Assembly: GCA_020638525.1 (NCBI GenBank)
Contig: JACKIL010000017.1
Location: 1 to 45,781, forward strand
DNA: 45,781 nt
Reading direction: 5' to 3'
Origin: Caulobacterales bacterium
Lineage (GTDB): Bacteria > Pseudomonadota > Alphaproteobacteria > Caulobacterales > Parvularculaceae
The notes under the pieces: generated by a model
The model's database searches: none
What the model was told of the DNA's origin: nothing
What the model saw: the letters and a program-made list of their open reading frames with translations, nothing else
Translations under genes and position numbers: made by a program
Part shown: positions 1-8,847 of the stretch, in pieces
Position numbering within the stretch: position 1 is the first letter of the stretch
How the letters are laid out: the number at the start of each line of letters is the position of its first letter

Positions 1-1076
1 TCGGCTCAACCGGGTTTGCTGACGATCTCTTCAGAACCCGGACGAGCGGCTATGGCGATCAGGTGACAGATTCCGCCGCCGGCTTCGTGCACGGCGAGTA
101 TCAACTGACCGACACGCTGACTCTCATCGGCGGCTTGCGCCTCACCTGGGAAGAGAAGACCTATACGGCGCGCGTTTTCGATGACAATCCGTTTGGCACG
201 AGCTGCCTCATCAGCCTCACCTGCACGCCGGGACCGACGCCGCCGATCACCCTCGCCGGGACGACGGACGCTAAAATCGACGACACGAATGTCTCGTGGA
301 AAGCAGGGCTCGACTGGACGCCATGGGATTCAACGCTGCTCTATGCAAGCGTCTCCCGCGGCATCAAGTCTGGCGGTTTCTTCTTTGGCTTCGCGACCAA
401 CAACAACTCATTCCTGCCTTTCGAGCCCGAAAGCCTGATCTCATACGAGGCGGGCATCAAACACCAGACCGCAGACGGCGCGCTTCTCTTCTCCGTCAGC
501 GGATTCTACTATGACTACTCCGATATCCAGACATTCATTCGCGACCAGACGACCGCCGTGCCGACGCAACGCCTCGGCAATGTTGGCGACGCGACGCTTT
601 ACGGCGCCGACATCGACGCGACCTTCACGCCGCCGCAATTGGAAGGCCTTACGCTCAGCGTCGGCCTTGGCCTTCTTGAATCGGAACTCGGTGAGTTCCT
701 CGCGCTTGGCGGGCTCGTTCCCAAGGGCAACGACCTTCCGAACGCGCCGGGCGTCACCTTCAACGCGCTCGCGCGCTACGAGCAGCCGATAGGTGGCGGG
801 CTTAAAGGACTCATTCAGGTTGACGGACGCTATTCCGGCTCAACGTTCAAAGACGCGCTCAACGACCCGATCATCGCTTCGGACGGTTTCACGCTGTGGA
901 ACGGCCGGATCGCAGTCGGGCCTGAAAGCGGAAATTGGGAAGCCGCCTTCTGGGCCAAGAACATATTTGACGAAGTCTACAAGGTTCAGGGCGTGAACCT
1001 GACGAGCCTCGGTTTTGGCTACGAAAACTTCAACAATCCGCGCACCTTTGGCGGCACGCTGACGGTTCGATTCTAA
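1..1076 (+). CDS. TonB-dependent outer-membrane receptor, 3' part (5' end outside window)
   Basis: The frame is open from the first bases of the window and ends at TAA 1074-1076, so the plug domain and signal peptide lie upstream. The visible ~357 residues are the C-terminal part of a 22-strand barrel: alternating aromatic strands, a run matching the usual receptor strand SVSRGIKSGGF, then YEAGIKHQ. It closes with the classic C-terminus NPRTFGGTLTVRF, whose final Phe is recognised by the BAM complex. By family it imports a ligand (siderophore, vitamin or sugar/polyphenol class) across the outer membrane using TonB energy. The ligand cannot be read from this part. A perfect 15-bp hairpin terminator follows directly. 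A second receptor lies at 6219-8612, and an MFS permease converges from the other side. Confidence 0.93.
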   Translation, partial: GSTGFADDLFRTRTSGYGDQVTDSAAGFVHGEYQLTDTLTLIGGLRLTWEEKTYTARVFDDNPFGTSCLISLTCTPGPTPPITLAGTTDAKIDDTNVSWKAGLDWTPWDSTLLYASVSRGIKSGGFFFGFATNNNSFLPFEPESLISYEAGIKHQTADGALLFSVSGFYYDYSDIQTFIRDQTTAVPTQRLGNVGDATLYGADIDATFTPPQLEGLTLSVGLGLLESELGEFLALGGLVPKGNDLPNAPGVTFNALARYEQPIGGGLKGLIQVDGRYSGSTFKDALNDPIIASDGFTLWNGRIAVGPESGNWEAAFWAKNIFDEVYKVQGVNLTSLGFGYENFNNPRTFGGTLTVRF

Positions 1077-1083
1077 CGGCGCC

Positions 1084-1128
1084 AATCGCGCTCGCGCCTG
1101 CCACTCCCGGGGCGCGAGCGCGATTTTT
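1084..1128 (+). terminator. Rho-independent terminator of the TonB receptor gene
   Basis: A perfect 15-bp inverted repeat (1084-1098 with 1111-1125, arm AATCGCGCTCGCGCC) surrounds a 12-nt loop. The second arm runs into TTTTT at 1124-1128. It starts 7 nt after the receptor stop codon. Confidence 0.88.
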
Positions 1129-1310
1129 GCTCCGGTTTCGTGTCGGCGTTAGATTATCGCTGGACCATCGGGCTGCCTGAACGCGAATTATTCGATACGC
1201 CGTACGGGCCAAGGCAGAAAATATTCTGCGCTGCTTCACCGAAGGATCGCTCCTTCAAGTCGCGAAGCGCCAAGTTTCCGATTGCCCCCGCAGGGCCGTA
1301 CTCGTTGTCA

Positions 1311-2513
1311 TTATCCGTTGAGGACCTCAGCCTTACTGCTTCCCTGAAGAGCGAAGGCGATCACGGTCAACAACGCGCTGATCATGAAGCCGGCGCCGGC
1401 GAGGATGAAGGCGGTCGTGAACCGCGCATCCGCCAGCGTGAAAGAAATGACGCCAGGCCCGAGCGCCCAGCCGAGAATGTATGTGAAAGTGCCGACCACG
1501 GCGGCGCGGCCCGTGCTGTCCCACATCGCAAGCGCCGCAAGCACGTAAGGCGTTACTGCTGCGGATGCGATATTGAAAAGCGTCGCCGCCCCGAAAAAAC
1601 CAAGAAGGCCCGGCCCCAGATAGAGCCAGCCCATGGCGCCGGTCAGCAAAACGAGATTGACGACGATCGGCGCGAGACGGCCGATGCGGTTTCCAAGAAT
1701 AGAAACGATAAGCGTGCCGATAAGCCCCGCGCCCATGGCGAGCGCCAATGCAAGCCCAAGCCTTTCCGAAGATGCGTCCGTTTGAAGCCCGATACGCTCC
1801 GCATACGTCCAGACGCCGCCATTGCACACAAAACTCAAAAAGAGCGCGAGCAGCAAAATGATGACGCTCGGCCGCAAGAGTCCTGAAAAAAGCGAAGCGC
1901 GCGCCCCACTCTTCCCGCTCTCTTTTCGCAGAGCATATTTTGGATATCGGCCGACAAACCATCCGCTCAGCGCAAGAAGCGCGGCGTAGATCAGATAAAC
2001 GCCGTTGAGGCCCGCCTGCGCGAACAGAAACGGAAGAACGAGAAGCCCCAGCGATCCAGTCGCGAAAAGGATGCCGAAATAGATCGCGTAAGGCCGGTCC
2101 GGATTCTTCAGGCTCGCGATATAGACGCTCGCCGCCACATAAACGACGCTGCAGCAAAAGCCCGAAACGCACCGGGCGAGGATGAACGCGGCGTTATCGC
2201 CCGCAAGCGCCGAGATGACTTGCGCCGCCCCCTGCAATAGCAGGCCGATGAGAACGACACGCCGCAGGTTCACGCCCGCGCGCGAGAGCAGCGCAGTCGC
2301 GATAGCGCATCCAATCGCCTGCGCGATCGCCTCCGCCGAGGCGATACGGCCAGCATCGGCGATATCAACGCCCCTGAAGTCGATATAGGCGCCCACAAAG
2401 GCGGGCATGGCGGCGAAAGAGAAGAGCGAGACAAATACGGACAGATAGATGACGCCGAGCCCGCCGCCCCAAACGCCCGTGCTCTTACTCGCTTCGGTCT
2501 CTTCCCCAGCCAT
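1311..2513 (-). CDS. MFS transporter
   Basis: 400 residues with about 12 hydrophobic segments, the length and pattern of a major facilitator superfamily permease. A charged loop near residues 190-210 (KYALRKESGKSGAR) separates the two six-helix halves. An AxxxGRxG-type loop (GNRIGR) follows in the second half, as is typical of MFS. By family it is an inner-membrane secondary transporter driven by an ion gradient; the substrate is unknown. The start is ATG 2513, preceded by an AGGGA ribosome site. It is the last gene of a tight minus-strand set: the cyclophilin gene ends only 3 nt before this ATG, so co-transcription is likely. The gene converges on the TonB receptor. A drug-efflux or sugar-efflux role is equally possible. 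Confidence 0.85.
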   Translation of the reverse strand: MAGEETEASKSTGVWGGGLGVIYLSVFVSLFSFAAMPAFVGAYIDFRGVDIADAGRIASAEAIAQAIGCAIATALLSRAGVNLRRVVLIGLLLQGAAQVISALAGDNAAFILARCVSGFCCSVVYVAASVYIASLKNPDRPYAIYFGILFATGSLGLLVLPFLFAQAGLNGVYLIYAALLALSGWFVGRYPKYALRKESGKSGARASLFSGLLRPSVIILLLALFLSFVCNGGVWTYAERIGLQTDASSERLGLALALAMGAGLIGTLIVSILGNRIGRLAPIVVNLVLLTGAMGWLYLGPGLLGFFGAATLFNIASAAVTPYVLAALAMWDSTGRAAVVGTFTYILGWALGPGVISFTLADARFTTAFILAGAGFMISALLTVIAFALQGSSKAEVLNG

Positions 2514-2516
2514 GCG

Positions 2517-3038
2517 TCATTCCCTGCCCGCGCGCCGTATACGATATATCGGAATTGGGCGCATTATCATGGGCGCCGGTTCGGCGCGGGCGAAAATCGC
2601 TTCCGCCACATCCATGCCGTCCACGACCTGTCCGAAAACCGCAAAGCCGAGACCGTCCGGGTTGCGCCCCCCGCCGAAGTCGAGCGAAGGCGCATCGCCC
2701 ATGCAAACACCGAAGCTGTGATAGACGGCGCCGGGCGAATATCGCGGCAGGCTGATCGCGCCCCGCTTGTGCCTGAGCCCTGTCATCTCAGTCGTTTCAT
2801 GCGCGATCTGGTGACGGATTTCCGCTTCCGGCGGTATGGGCTCGCCGGCCTGGATCATCTCCACTGGGTCTTCCTGAGTCTGATTCGCGCGAGACAGAAT
2901 GCGGAAGAACGCGGTGCCATCATAGCGTCCCGCATCGACGCCGCGCAGGAAAAAGCCGGCGGACGCCGGCGCCCGGTCCGCATAGATCTCTGCGACGATC
3001 TTGCCGAGCGCCGTTTCGATCTCGACAGGCGTAATCAT
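2517..3038 (-). CDS. Cyclophilin-type peptidyl-prolyl cis-trans isomerase
   Basis: 173 residues. It starts as bacterial cyclophilins do (VEIETALGKIVAEIYADRAP) and then has the catalytic stretch YDGTAFFRIL, where Arg of FFR matches the FHR active-site Arg of the family. Later come the RGAISLPR segment (usually RGxxSMAR) and the conserved LDFGGGRNPDGLGFAVFGQVVDGMDV, seen here in two parts around the GLGFAVFG core. It catalyses prolyl isomerisation in protein folding. No signal peptide is seen, so it is probably cytoplasmic. Its ATG overlaps the stop of the upstream membrane-protein gene as ATGA (3035-3038), which points to translational coupling. The Met of SMAR is replaced and FHR is FFR, so activity may be reduced. 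Confidence 0.88.
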   Translation of the reverse strand: MITPVEIETALGKIVAEIYADRAPASAGFFLRGVDAGRYDGTAFFRILSRANQTQEDPVEMIQAGEPIPPEAEIRHQIAHETTEMTGLRHKRGAISLPRYSPGAVYHSFGVCMGDAPSLDFGGGRNPDGLGFAVFGQVVDGMDVAEAIFARAEPAPMIMRPIPIYRIRRAGRE

Positions 3039-3349
3039 GGCGCCTTTAAAGGAGAGGCCGGGATTCCCGCGTCATCCTGCTTGACCGTGCGCGCGCGAAG
3101 GCTGCGCCGGATTTGAAGGGCGAAGCCGAGAATGCTGATCAGCAGCCAGAAAAACTCGATAATGAACGCCGACAGGTTGAATTCGAACATCAGCGAGAAA
3201 ATGATGAATGACGCCCCGACGCCGTTCACGACCGAATAAAGAAATCCCGCCGTTGTGATCTTCTCAATCTGCAACAGAAGATAGGCGCTGACGATCAGCA
3301 GGACGCCGATATTTCCGACAAAATCGTACCAGGAGTAATCGAAGTTCAT
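3035..3349 (-). CDS. Small membrane protein, CBU_0592-like
   Basis: 104 residues with three hydrophobic segments (about 10-26, 33-52 and 56-77) and a basic tail with RRSLRAR. The pattern, including the opening YDFVGNIGV and YLLLQ, resembles the CBU_0592-like family of small bacterial membrane proteins, whose function is unknown. I chose ATG 3349 because the helix pattern starts there; a GTG at 3367 would add six residues. The gene couples to the cyclophilin gene through a 4-nt ATGA overlap. A 113-nt gap separates it from the LysR gene upstream, so it could be the first gene of a three-gene unit with the cyclophilin and MFS genes. Confidence 0.72.
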   Translation of the reverse strand: MNFDYSWYDFVGNIGVLLIVSAYLLLQIEKITTAGFLYSVVNGVGASFIIFSLMFEFNLSAFIIEFFWLLISILGFALQIRRSLRARTVKQDDAGIPASPLKAP

Positions 3350-3462
3350 AGTGCGGCCTGAATGCACGGGCGGCGGGCCCGGAGAGTGGCGGTCAGGCCT
3401 TCTGAGATACCGCCCGCCCTGCCGAGGGTATATTCGAAAAAATTGAAGCCGACTTTTGAAAA

Positions 3463-4407
3463 TCAGGCGCCGCCGGGCGCGCGCCCGGCCGTCGCCAGTA
3501 GAGAGTCGATGAAATTCTTGGCGATTTTCGAGGGGAGTTCTTCGCTGCGCGTGATGATATTGATCGGCGCCGTCGCGCTATAAACGTCTTCGAACAGCGG
3601 CCTCATTTCGCCTTTATCAACCCAGATTTGGGCGTAGTGACTCGGCAGATAGGCGATATAGCGCCCCGACAGGACGAGATAGGCCACGCCCTCCATATAA
3701 GAGGACGCAGCGACCTCGTTAAAGTTCAGCGGCAGCTGAACCGCGACCTTCGGTATCTTGTAGCCCCAGCCGACAAAATCCGCCGCCTGCAGATCTTCCT
3801 TTGAAATCTCATCGTCCGTCAGACTGAAGAAAGGGTGCCGCCGCCCGCAATAGAGCGTATGCTGTTCTTCATAGAGCGGCGTATAGATCAGCCCCGAAAT
3901 GCAGCGCGACGTGAAGGCGATCGCCGTATGGAGCCGGCCATCAAGAACGCGCTCTTCCAGATCCGCCATCCCACCGATGAAGACATTAACAAAAACATCC
4001 GGCGCAGACAGCGCGAAACGGCTCAGCGTTTCACTTAAAGGCGAGTTCGCATCGGTAATGGAATTATCCATAATGCCGAGACGCAGTTCGCCGGCGAGGT
4101 TTTCCTTCGCCTCCGAAATGTCGTTACGAAAATCCTCAAGCGCCGCAAACAGGCGGTCCGCCGCCGCCAGAACCTGTTCGCCCTCAGGCGTGAGCCGGAA
4201 AACGCCATGACCGCGCTCGCACAGCCGCACGCCGAGCCTGCTTTCAAGCTGCGCCATCTGCGTCGAGATCGTCGACTGACTGACATTGAGCTCCGACTGC
4301 GCCATGGTGAAGCCGCCGCAATTGACGATCGTCCGAAACAATCGCAGCAGCTTGATCTCCGGGTCACCCGGCACGATCACGCCGCGTCCAGCCTTACGCT
4401 CGATCAT
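3463..4407 (-). CDS. LysR-family transcriptional regulator
   Basis: 314 residues, the usual LysR length. An N-terminal winged helix-turn-helix spans about residues 18-80: LLRLFRTIVNCGGFTMAQ, then LNVSQSTISTQMAQLE, then LGVRLCERG...FRLTPEGE. This is the canonical LTTR pattern, preceded by an unusual 15-residue basic extension. The C-terminal two-lobed effector domain follows from about residue 110 (GELRLGIMDN, then IAFTSRCISGLIYTPLYEEQHTLYCG as two adjoining segments). By family it binds a small inducer and controls a nearby or divergent promoter. It sits 29 nt downstream of the sulfotransferase gene on the same strand, so its own targets cannot be read from divergence. The flanking transport genes are reasonable candidates, by inference. 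Confidence 0.93.
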   Translation of the reverse strand: MIERKAGRGVIVPGDPEIKLLRLFRTIVNCGGFTMAQSELNVSQSTISTQMAQLESRLGVRLCERGHGVFRLTPEGEQVLAAADRLFAALEDFRNDISEAKENLAGELRLGIMDNSITDANSPLSETLSRFALSAPDVFVNVFIGGMADLEERVLDGRLHTAIAFTSRCISGLIYTPLYEEQHTLYCGRRHPFFSLTDDEISKEDLQAADFVGWGYKIPKVAVQLPLNFNEVAASSYMEGVAYLVLSGRYIAYLPSHYAQIWVDKGEMRPLFEDVYSATAPINIITRSEELPSKIAKNFIDSLLATAGRAPGGA

Positions 4408-4436
4408 TATCGCCTCTTCTCATGCAGGCCATTTTC

Positions 4437-6041
4437 CTACGCCGGCGCCATAACGCCAAATTCTTCCAGAGCCAGTCTCAGCGGTTCGAGCTGGCTTTCG
4501 AAATTGCGCCATTTCCCGACTGATGAACGGTAAATCGGCTCGCGCACCTGGCTTGCGCTGCCTGTCGTCGCGGCGGCGCTGTTTTCATGAAAGTCGAGGC
4601 ACCCGGCTTCCCATTCAAGACCGAGGGCGGCGATCAGCGCTCTCGACTGACCTTCCTGGTCCGCGACGAGCGCTTCATAGGAGACGTCATGGATCTTCCC
4701 CGGCAAAACGGCGCGCCAGTGGTTCATCAGTTTCAGATAACAGGAATAATAGCGCGCAAGCTCGCGCAGATCATATGAGAACGGATAGGCGTGCTTGAAG
4801 AGATATTTGTACATCGCAAAGCACGCGTCCATCGGGTCGCGCGAAACGTGGACGATCTTCGCCTGCGGCAACGCCAGATGAATGAGGCCGACATAGAGCG
4901 AATTGAGCGGAAGCTTGTCGATAAAGCGCGGCGCGCCAGCGCGCTTTTGCGCCGCCGCTTCAACATAACGCCGCCCTAGTTCGCGCATATCGAGCCCGAG
5001 CGAGGCCGCCGGCAGCGCCAACCGATCCGGCGCGGCGTCATTTTGTTCCTTCACGAGCGAGACGAGTTCAATGGCGAAGTCATTCAATTCGCCAGCCGAC
5101 TCCACCATGCTGTGGCTGGATATGATGCGTTCAACAAGAGTCGAGCCGGTGCGCGGCATGCCGAGAACGAAGACAGGCGCGTCGCAATCGAATCCGTTTC
5201 CCTCGCGCGCGCGGATGCTCTCAGCCGAGAACGCCGACATGATGCTGTCGAAAATCCGCACATCATCCTCGACGTCGTAATGCGTATGACGACGCCTTAT
5301 CTTTGCGCCATTGCTGAGGTGAAAGAAGGATTTTCCGAAGTCGCCGAGGTCTTCATATTCCTTCGAAAGTGCATAGGCGAGCTGCACGACGCCGCGCCAA
5401 TCCGCCCGGCCGGATTTCAAGGCGGCGTCGATTTCGGAAAGATGGTTTCTGTCGCGCGTCTGCCTTCGCAATCCCGAGCGCAGAAAAATGATCTCGTAGT
5501 CGTCTGGCTTCAACTTCAGAAGCCGGTCGCATGCGCTTTCCGCCGCTTCAAGGTTTCCGAGAAAGCGGCGCACCGTCACGCAGCCGCGCAGCGCATCGAC
5601 ATCATCCGGGCTCGCTTCGAGCGCGCGCTCGTAGAGCTCAAGCGCCTTCGCGTTCTCGTCGCAACGGGTCAGGACTGAAGCAAGAATGTTAAGATGATCC
5701 GTGCACGACGCGCCCGCCTCTATGGCCGCAAATGCGGCCGCCCTGGCGACCGCGATCCTTCCGGCCAGACCATAGCAGCGCGCTCTCTGCACAAGGCGGT
5801 GAACGCTCGGCCCGCCAGCCTCGATCGCTTTGTCGACCGCGGAGATCGCTTCCTCCCAGCGGCCCTCACGCAAGGCGATCTCGCTTTTGACGCCCCAGAC
5901 ATCGCCATTTTCAGGATGCGCGGCTTCAAGTGCAGCGATAATGCGCGCAGCCTCGCCAAGATTGTTCGCGCTCAGAGCCTGAGACGCGCGGCGCAACGAA
6001 GCCTGAACGCCGTCGCTATCCGTCGCAATCTTGTCAGTCAT
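4437..6041 (-). CDS. TPR-repeat sulfotransferase
   Basis: 534 residues from ATG 6041. The first ~200 residues are helical tetratricopeptide repeats (for example ALELYERALEASPDDVDALR). A sulfotransferase domain follows from about residue 288. The PAPS 5'-phosphosulfate loop is seen as VFVLGMPRTGSTLVERI, and the 3'-phosphate region as IVHVSRDPMDACFAMYKY. By family it moves sulfate from PAPS to a hydroxyl or amino group on a glycan, peptide or lipid. TPR-sulfotransferase fusions are common in alphaproteobacteria and mostly uncharacterised. An upstream in-frame start at 6086 is possible but less likely because the extension is arginine-rich and untypical. The neighbours are the LysR gene (29 nt downstream) and a TonB receptor; the link is unproven. 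Confidence 0.88.
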   Translation of the reverse strand: MTDKIATDSDGVQASLRRASQALSANNLGEAARIIAALEAAHPENGDVWGVKSEIALREGRWEEAISAVDKAIEAGGPSVHRLVQRARCYGLAGRIAVARAAAFAAIEAGASCTDHLNILASVLTRCDENAKALELYERALEASPDDVDALRGCVTVRRFLGNLEAAESACDRLLKLKPDDYEIIFLRSGLRRQTRDRNHLSEIDAALKSGRADWRGVVQLAYALSKEYEDLGDFGKSFFHLSNGAKIRRRHTHYDVEDDVRIFDSIMSAFSAESIRAREGNGFDCDAPVFVLGMPRTGSTLVERIISSHSMVESAGELNDFAIELVSLVKEQNDAAPDRLALPAASLGLDMRELGRRYVEAAAQKRAGAPRFIDKLPLNSLYVGLIHLALPQAKIVHVSRDPMDACFAMYKYLFKHAYPFSYDLRELARYYSCYLKLMNHWRAVLPGKIHDVSYEALVADQEGQSRALIAALGLEWEAGCLDFHENSAAATTGSASQVREPIYRSSVGKWRNFESQLEPLRLALEEFGVMAPA

Positions 6042-6117
6042 GAACACACTCAGAATTAGGCGCGGCAAAGGTCTTCGCAACGCCAAATCTGAGTTATCGG
6101 GATGGTTTATGCAACCA

Positions 6118-6155
6118 GATCATCGGGCGCGATTCCGAAATCACGCCCGATGATC
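6118..6155 (-). terminator. Strong hairpin downstream of the second TonB receptor gene
   Basis: A 12-bp perfect outer stem (6118-6129 with 6144-6155, arm GATCATCGGGCG) continues, after one mismatch, into a 4-bp inner stem with loop CCGA. It lies about 65 nt beyond the receptor stop. There is no clear U-run on the minus strand, so it may be a 3'-end stabiliser or an imperfect terminator. Confidence 0.5.
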
Positions 6156-6218
6156 CAGCATTTCGTACTGGCGCGCCTTTCCGCACGACACCGCGCCTCC
6201 ACTACAGCGCCCGGCGCG

Positions 6219-8612
6219 CTAGTGAGTGGACACCCGCAGCCTCAGCCCGAAGGTTCTGGGGCGAATGACGCCATATCCCTGATCGGATGCGCCCGCGAGC
6301 TGCGCCGTGGTGACAATGGTCGTCCCGCGCGCATTCGTGAGGTTCTCCACGAAGAGGCCAGCGCTCAGATTGTCCCTGCGCCAGGTCAGCGAACCATTCA
6401 ACACGGAGAAGGCGTCAAGCTCTTCGAAGTTCGAGGTCGGGACTGACGGAATGTCCCGGAACTGACTGTTGGCGTGGCTTCTATACGAGAAGTCGCCGTG
6501 GACAATCAGCTCCGACCCGCCGTCGCTGATGGGAATGAAGTGATCGAGCGACCCTGAGAGGCTGTGTTTGGCGGCGCCGGGCAAGGTCGCGCCGGACCCG
6601 ATGAGCGTGGTCGGATCGCCGCTCTGGAATTCGAAGTCCGCCGTCGTTTCCGCGTCGACAAAAGTGTAGCCCAGTCCGAAATTCGTCAGTTCGCCAAGCT
6701 TTCCGGAGAGCTCGGTTTCGAAGCCGCGCGAACGGGCGCTCGGAATATTGTCCACGAACGGAATGCCGAAAGGCGAGAAGAGCGAGGTCTGGAAATCTTT
6801 CCAATCAACCCAGAAGCCTGTCAGCGTATAGGTGATGGAGCCCGCGAGGCGGCCTTTGATCCCTACCTCGTAATTGTTGACGGTGTCGGGTTCAAACTGG
6901 AGAAACGGCGTGTTGTCATTGCCGAAGGGGTCCATCGCCGGAAGCGCGTTGGCGCCCCCTGCCCGGAAGCCCTGCGCCCATGTCGCATAGACGAGCGTAT
7001 CGTCCGAAAGATCATAGGCGATATTCGCTTTAAAGATGGAATCGGTGACGTCGCTCTCCAGCGGCTCATATCCGCCGAGAAGATACGGGTCCGTCGCCGT
7101 GCCGAAATAGTAGAACTCCGTCGTGAGCGACGCGTAAGGAAGCGGAATGCCCGACGTTCCCTTGAGCGTCTGGTGGAAGACGCGGAAGCCGCCGGTGACG
7201 GAAAGGCGGTCCGTCAGATTGATGGTGAGTTCGCCAAACCCGGCGAGGTCTTTGAACGTCGTGTCGGTCGTGCCGGTCGCGAGAATGTCTCCGAAATCGA
7301 CCGGCGTCAGGAGGCCGAAATAGGCGTTGGTGTAGTCGTTGATGCCCGAGGCGCGCTGATTGTAGTTAAACAGAAGATCGCGCTTCAGATAGAAGCCGCC
7401 AAGCACCCATTCGAACATCCCCTCCGTCTGCGAGACGAGGCGGACTTCCTGCGTGAAGGTGTCGACATCCTGCGATCTTTCGCTCGGCGCGTAGAGCCGC
7501 GGGAACCCGAAATAGTACTGCGGAATGTTCGTACGCAGATAACCTGACCCTTCGGAGACGCCGCGCGTCGAAACGTCCGCATAAGACGTCGTCGAGGTCA
7601 GCCGCGCAAAACCGAGGTCAAGCCCGACATCGAGATTGGCGAGATGAATCTCCGAATCCTGCGGCTCGGTGAACGCCTTGTAGACGGCGTATTCCTCGCC
7701 GGAGCCGTAATTGGGATTGTCTTCATAGCGCCCGTCGACTTCGTTGCGCTGGAACGTGTAATTGAGCTGAAACTCCAGCTTGTCCGTCGGTTCGACGAGG
7801 AGCGAGCCGCGGAAGAAATAGAGATCCGCGTCGTTATGATCCTTGATCGTCGGCGTCGTGATGAGGCCGCTGCCGAGAATGTCCCCCGGATCGGCGAGAA
7901 CGAGATCGCCGGGATTGCGCGCCGTGCCGGTCTGTTCGACGACGCCGTGCGCGTCGATGAAACCGCCAAGCCGCTCATAACCGCCCGACGCCCTGAAAGC
8001 CGCATGTTCCGACAAAGGCAGGTTCGCGACGAGATAGGCCTCATAGCTCGCCTTGTCGGACTCTTTCGTGAGCGAGACTTCAGAGTTGACTTCGAAATAG
8101 GTCGATGATGGGTCCGGACGCTTCGGAATAAACCGCACCGTGCCGCCGACCGAACCCGCGCCGTAAAGCGTGCCCTGCGGCCCGCGCAACACTTCCACGC
8201 GCTCAAGATCGACGAGCTTGAACGGGAAGAAGATCGGCGTCTCGCCGAGATAAACGGAAACGGTGTCCTGCGTCGCGGACGGGTTATCGTCATTCGTGCC
8301 GAGCGCGTTTGCGTTGAGGCCGCGAAGGTTGAAATTGTTGACGTTGCCGCCAGCGCGCGGACCTTCGTCGAAGGTCGTCAGCCCCGGCACCAGCCGCGTC
8401 AGCGCGTTGATGTCGGAAACGCCAGTGCGGTCGAGCGCATCGGCGGTGACGGCTGAAATGTTGGAGGGAATGCTTTGTACGGACTGCGCCCGGCGGGTCG
8501 CCGTAACGATGATTTCGTCATCGGCGCTTCCCTGCGCCAGCGCGACGCCAGCCATCATCGCCGACATCGAAACCAGACCAGTCGTCGCCTTCAGTAAATT
8601 CGCCAACTGCAA
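6219..8612 (-). CDS. TonB-dependent outer-membrane receptor (complete)
   Basis: 797 residues. A signal peptide covers about 1-26 (cleavage near GVALAQ). A TonB-box-like DEIIVTATRR follows, then the plug domain to about residue 165, with the hallmarks LTRLVPGL, FNLRGLN, VEVLRGPQGTLYGAGSVGG and VRFIPKRPD. The rest is a 22-strand barrel ending PRTFGLRLRVSTH. The C-terminus lacks the usual terminal Phe, ending in His instead, a mild oddity. The start codon is TTG 8612 with AGGGAGG about 6 nt upstream. By family this is an energised importer in the outer membrane. The ligand is unknown; the family includes polysaccharide, polyphenol and sterol-type receptors of sphingomonads and caulobacters. An M29/NicX-like enzyme gene lies 235 nt upstream on the same strand. 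Confidence 0.95.
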   Translation of the reverse strand: MQLANLLKATTGLVSMSAMMAGVALAQGSADDEIIVTATRRAQSVQSIPSNISAVTADALDRTGVSDINALTRLVPGLTTFDEGPRAGGNVNNFNLRGLNANALGTNDDNPSATQDTVSVYLGETPIFFPFKLVDLERVEVLRGPQGTLYGAGSVGGTVRFIPKRPDPSSTYFEVNSEVSLTKESDKASYEAYLVANLPLSEHAAFRASGGYERLGGFIDAHGVVEQTGTARNPGDLVLADPGDILGSGLITTPTIKDHNDADLYFFRGSLLVEPTDKLEFQLNYTFQRNEVDGRYEDNPNYGSGEEYAVYKAFTEPQDSEIHLANLDVGLDLGFARLTSTTSYADVSTRGVSEGSGYLRTNIPQYYFGFPRLYAPSERSQDVDTFTQEVRLVSQTEGMFEWVLGGFYLKRDLLFNYNQRASGINDYTNAYFGLLTPVDFGDILATGTTDTTFKDLAGFGELTINLTDRLSVTGGFRVFHQTLKGTSGIPLPYASLTTEFYYFGTATDPYLLGGYEPLESDVTDSIFKANIAYDLSDDTLVYATWAQGFRAGGANALPAMDPFGNDNTPFLQFEPDTVNNYEVGIKGRLAGSITYTLTGFWVDWKDFQTSLFSPFGIPFVDNIPSARSRGFETELSGKLGELTNFGLGYTFVDAETTADFEFQSGDPTTLIGSGATLPGAAKHSLSGSLDHFIPISDGGSELIVHGDFSYRSHANSQFRDIPSVPTSNFEELDAFSVLNGSLTWRRDNLSAGLFVENLTNARGTTIVTTAQLAGASDQGYGVIRPRTFGLRLRVSTH

Positions 8613-8707
8613 AACGCCCTCCCTGAAGCTGCCGGCGCGCGCCCGAACGGGCCGGCGCCAGCCTTCATGGGTGCGGAATCGGGGGCGAATGTAAATCGCA
8701 TTCCCAC

Positions 8708-8719
8708 AAAGTCGACTTT
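8708..8719. promoter_or_regulatory. 12-bp perfect palindrome in the receptor upstream region
   Basis: AAAGTCGACTTT lies about 95 nt upstream of the TTG start of the TonB receptor, in the 235-nt gap after the M29/NicX-like gene. It could be an operator, but no regulator can be assigned, and a 12-bp palindrome can occur by chance. Confidence 0.3.
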
Positions 8720-8847
8720 ACACATTACGATGCCGCGAAGCCGCCACGCAGCCTATTGAAATTCGTGCTTGTCACGCACGGCCCTATGGCCGGCGCGCTC
8801 ACGGTTCGATTGACGGAAAATGCGGTTTGCGCCGGCTCGCAGCAGCG

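Noticed and set aside
1140..1886. A 248-codon plus-strand frame antisense to the MFS gene
   Set aside because: Charged, low-complexity shadow of a transmembrane gene.
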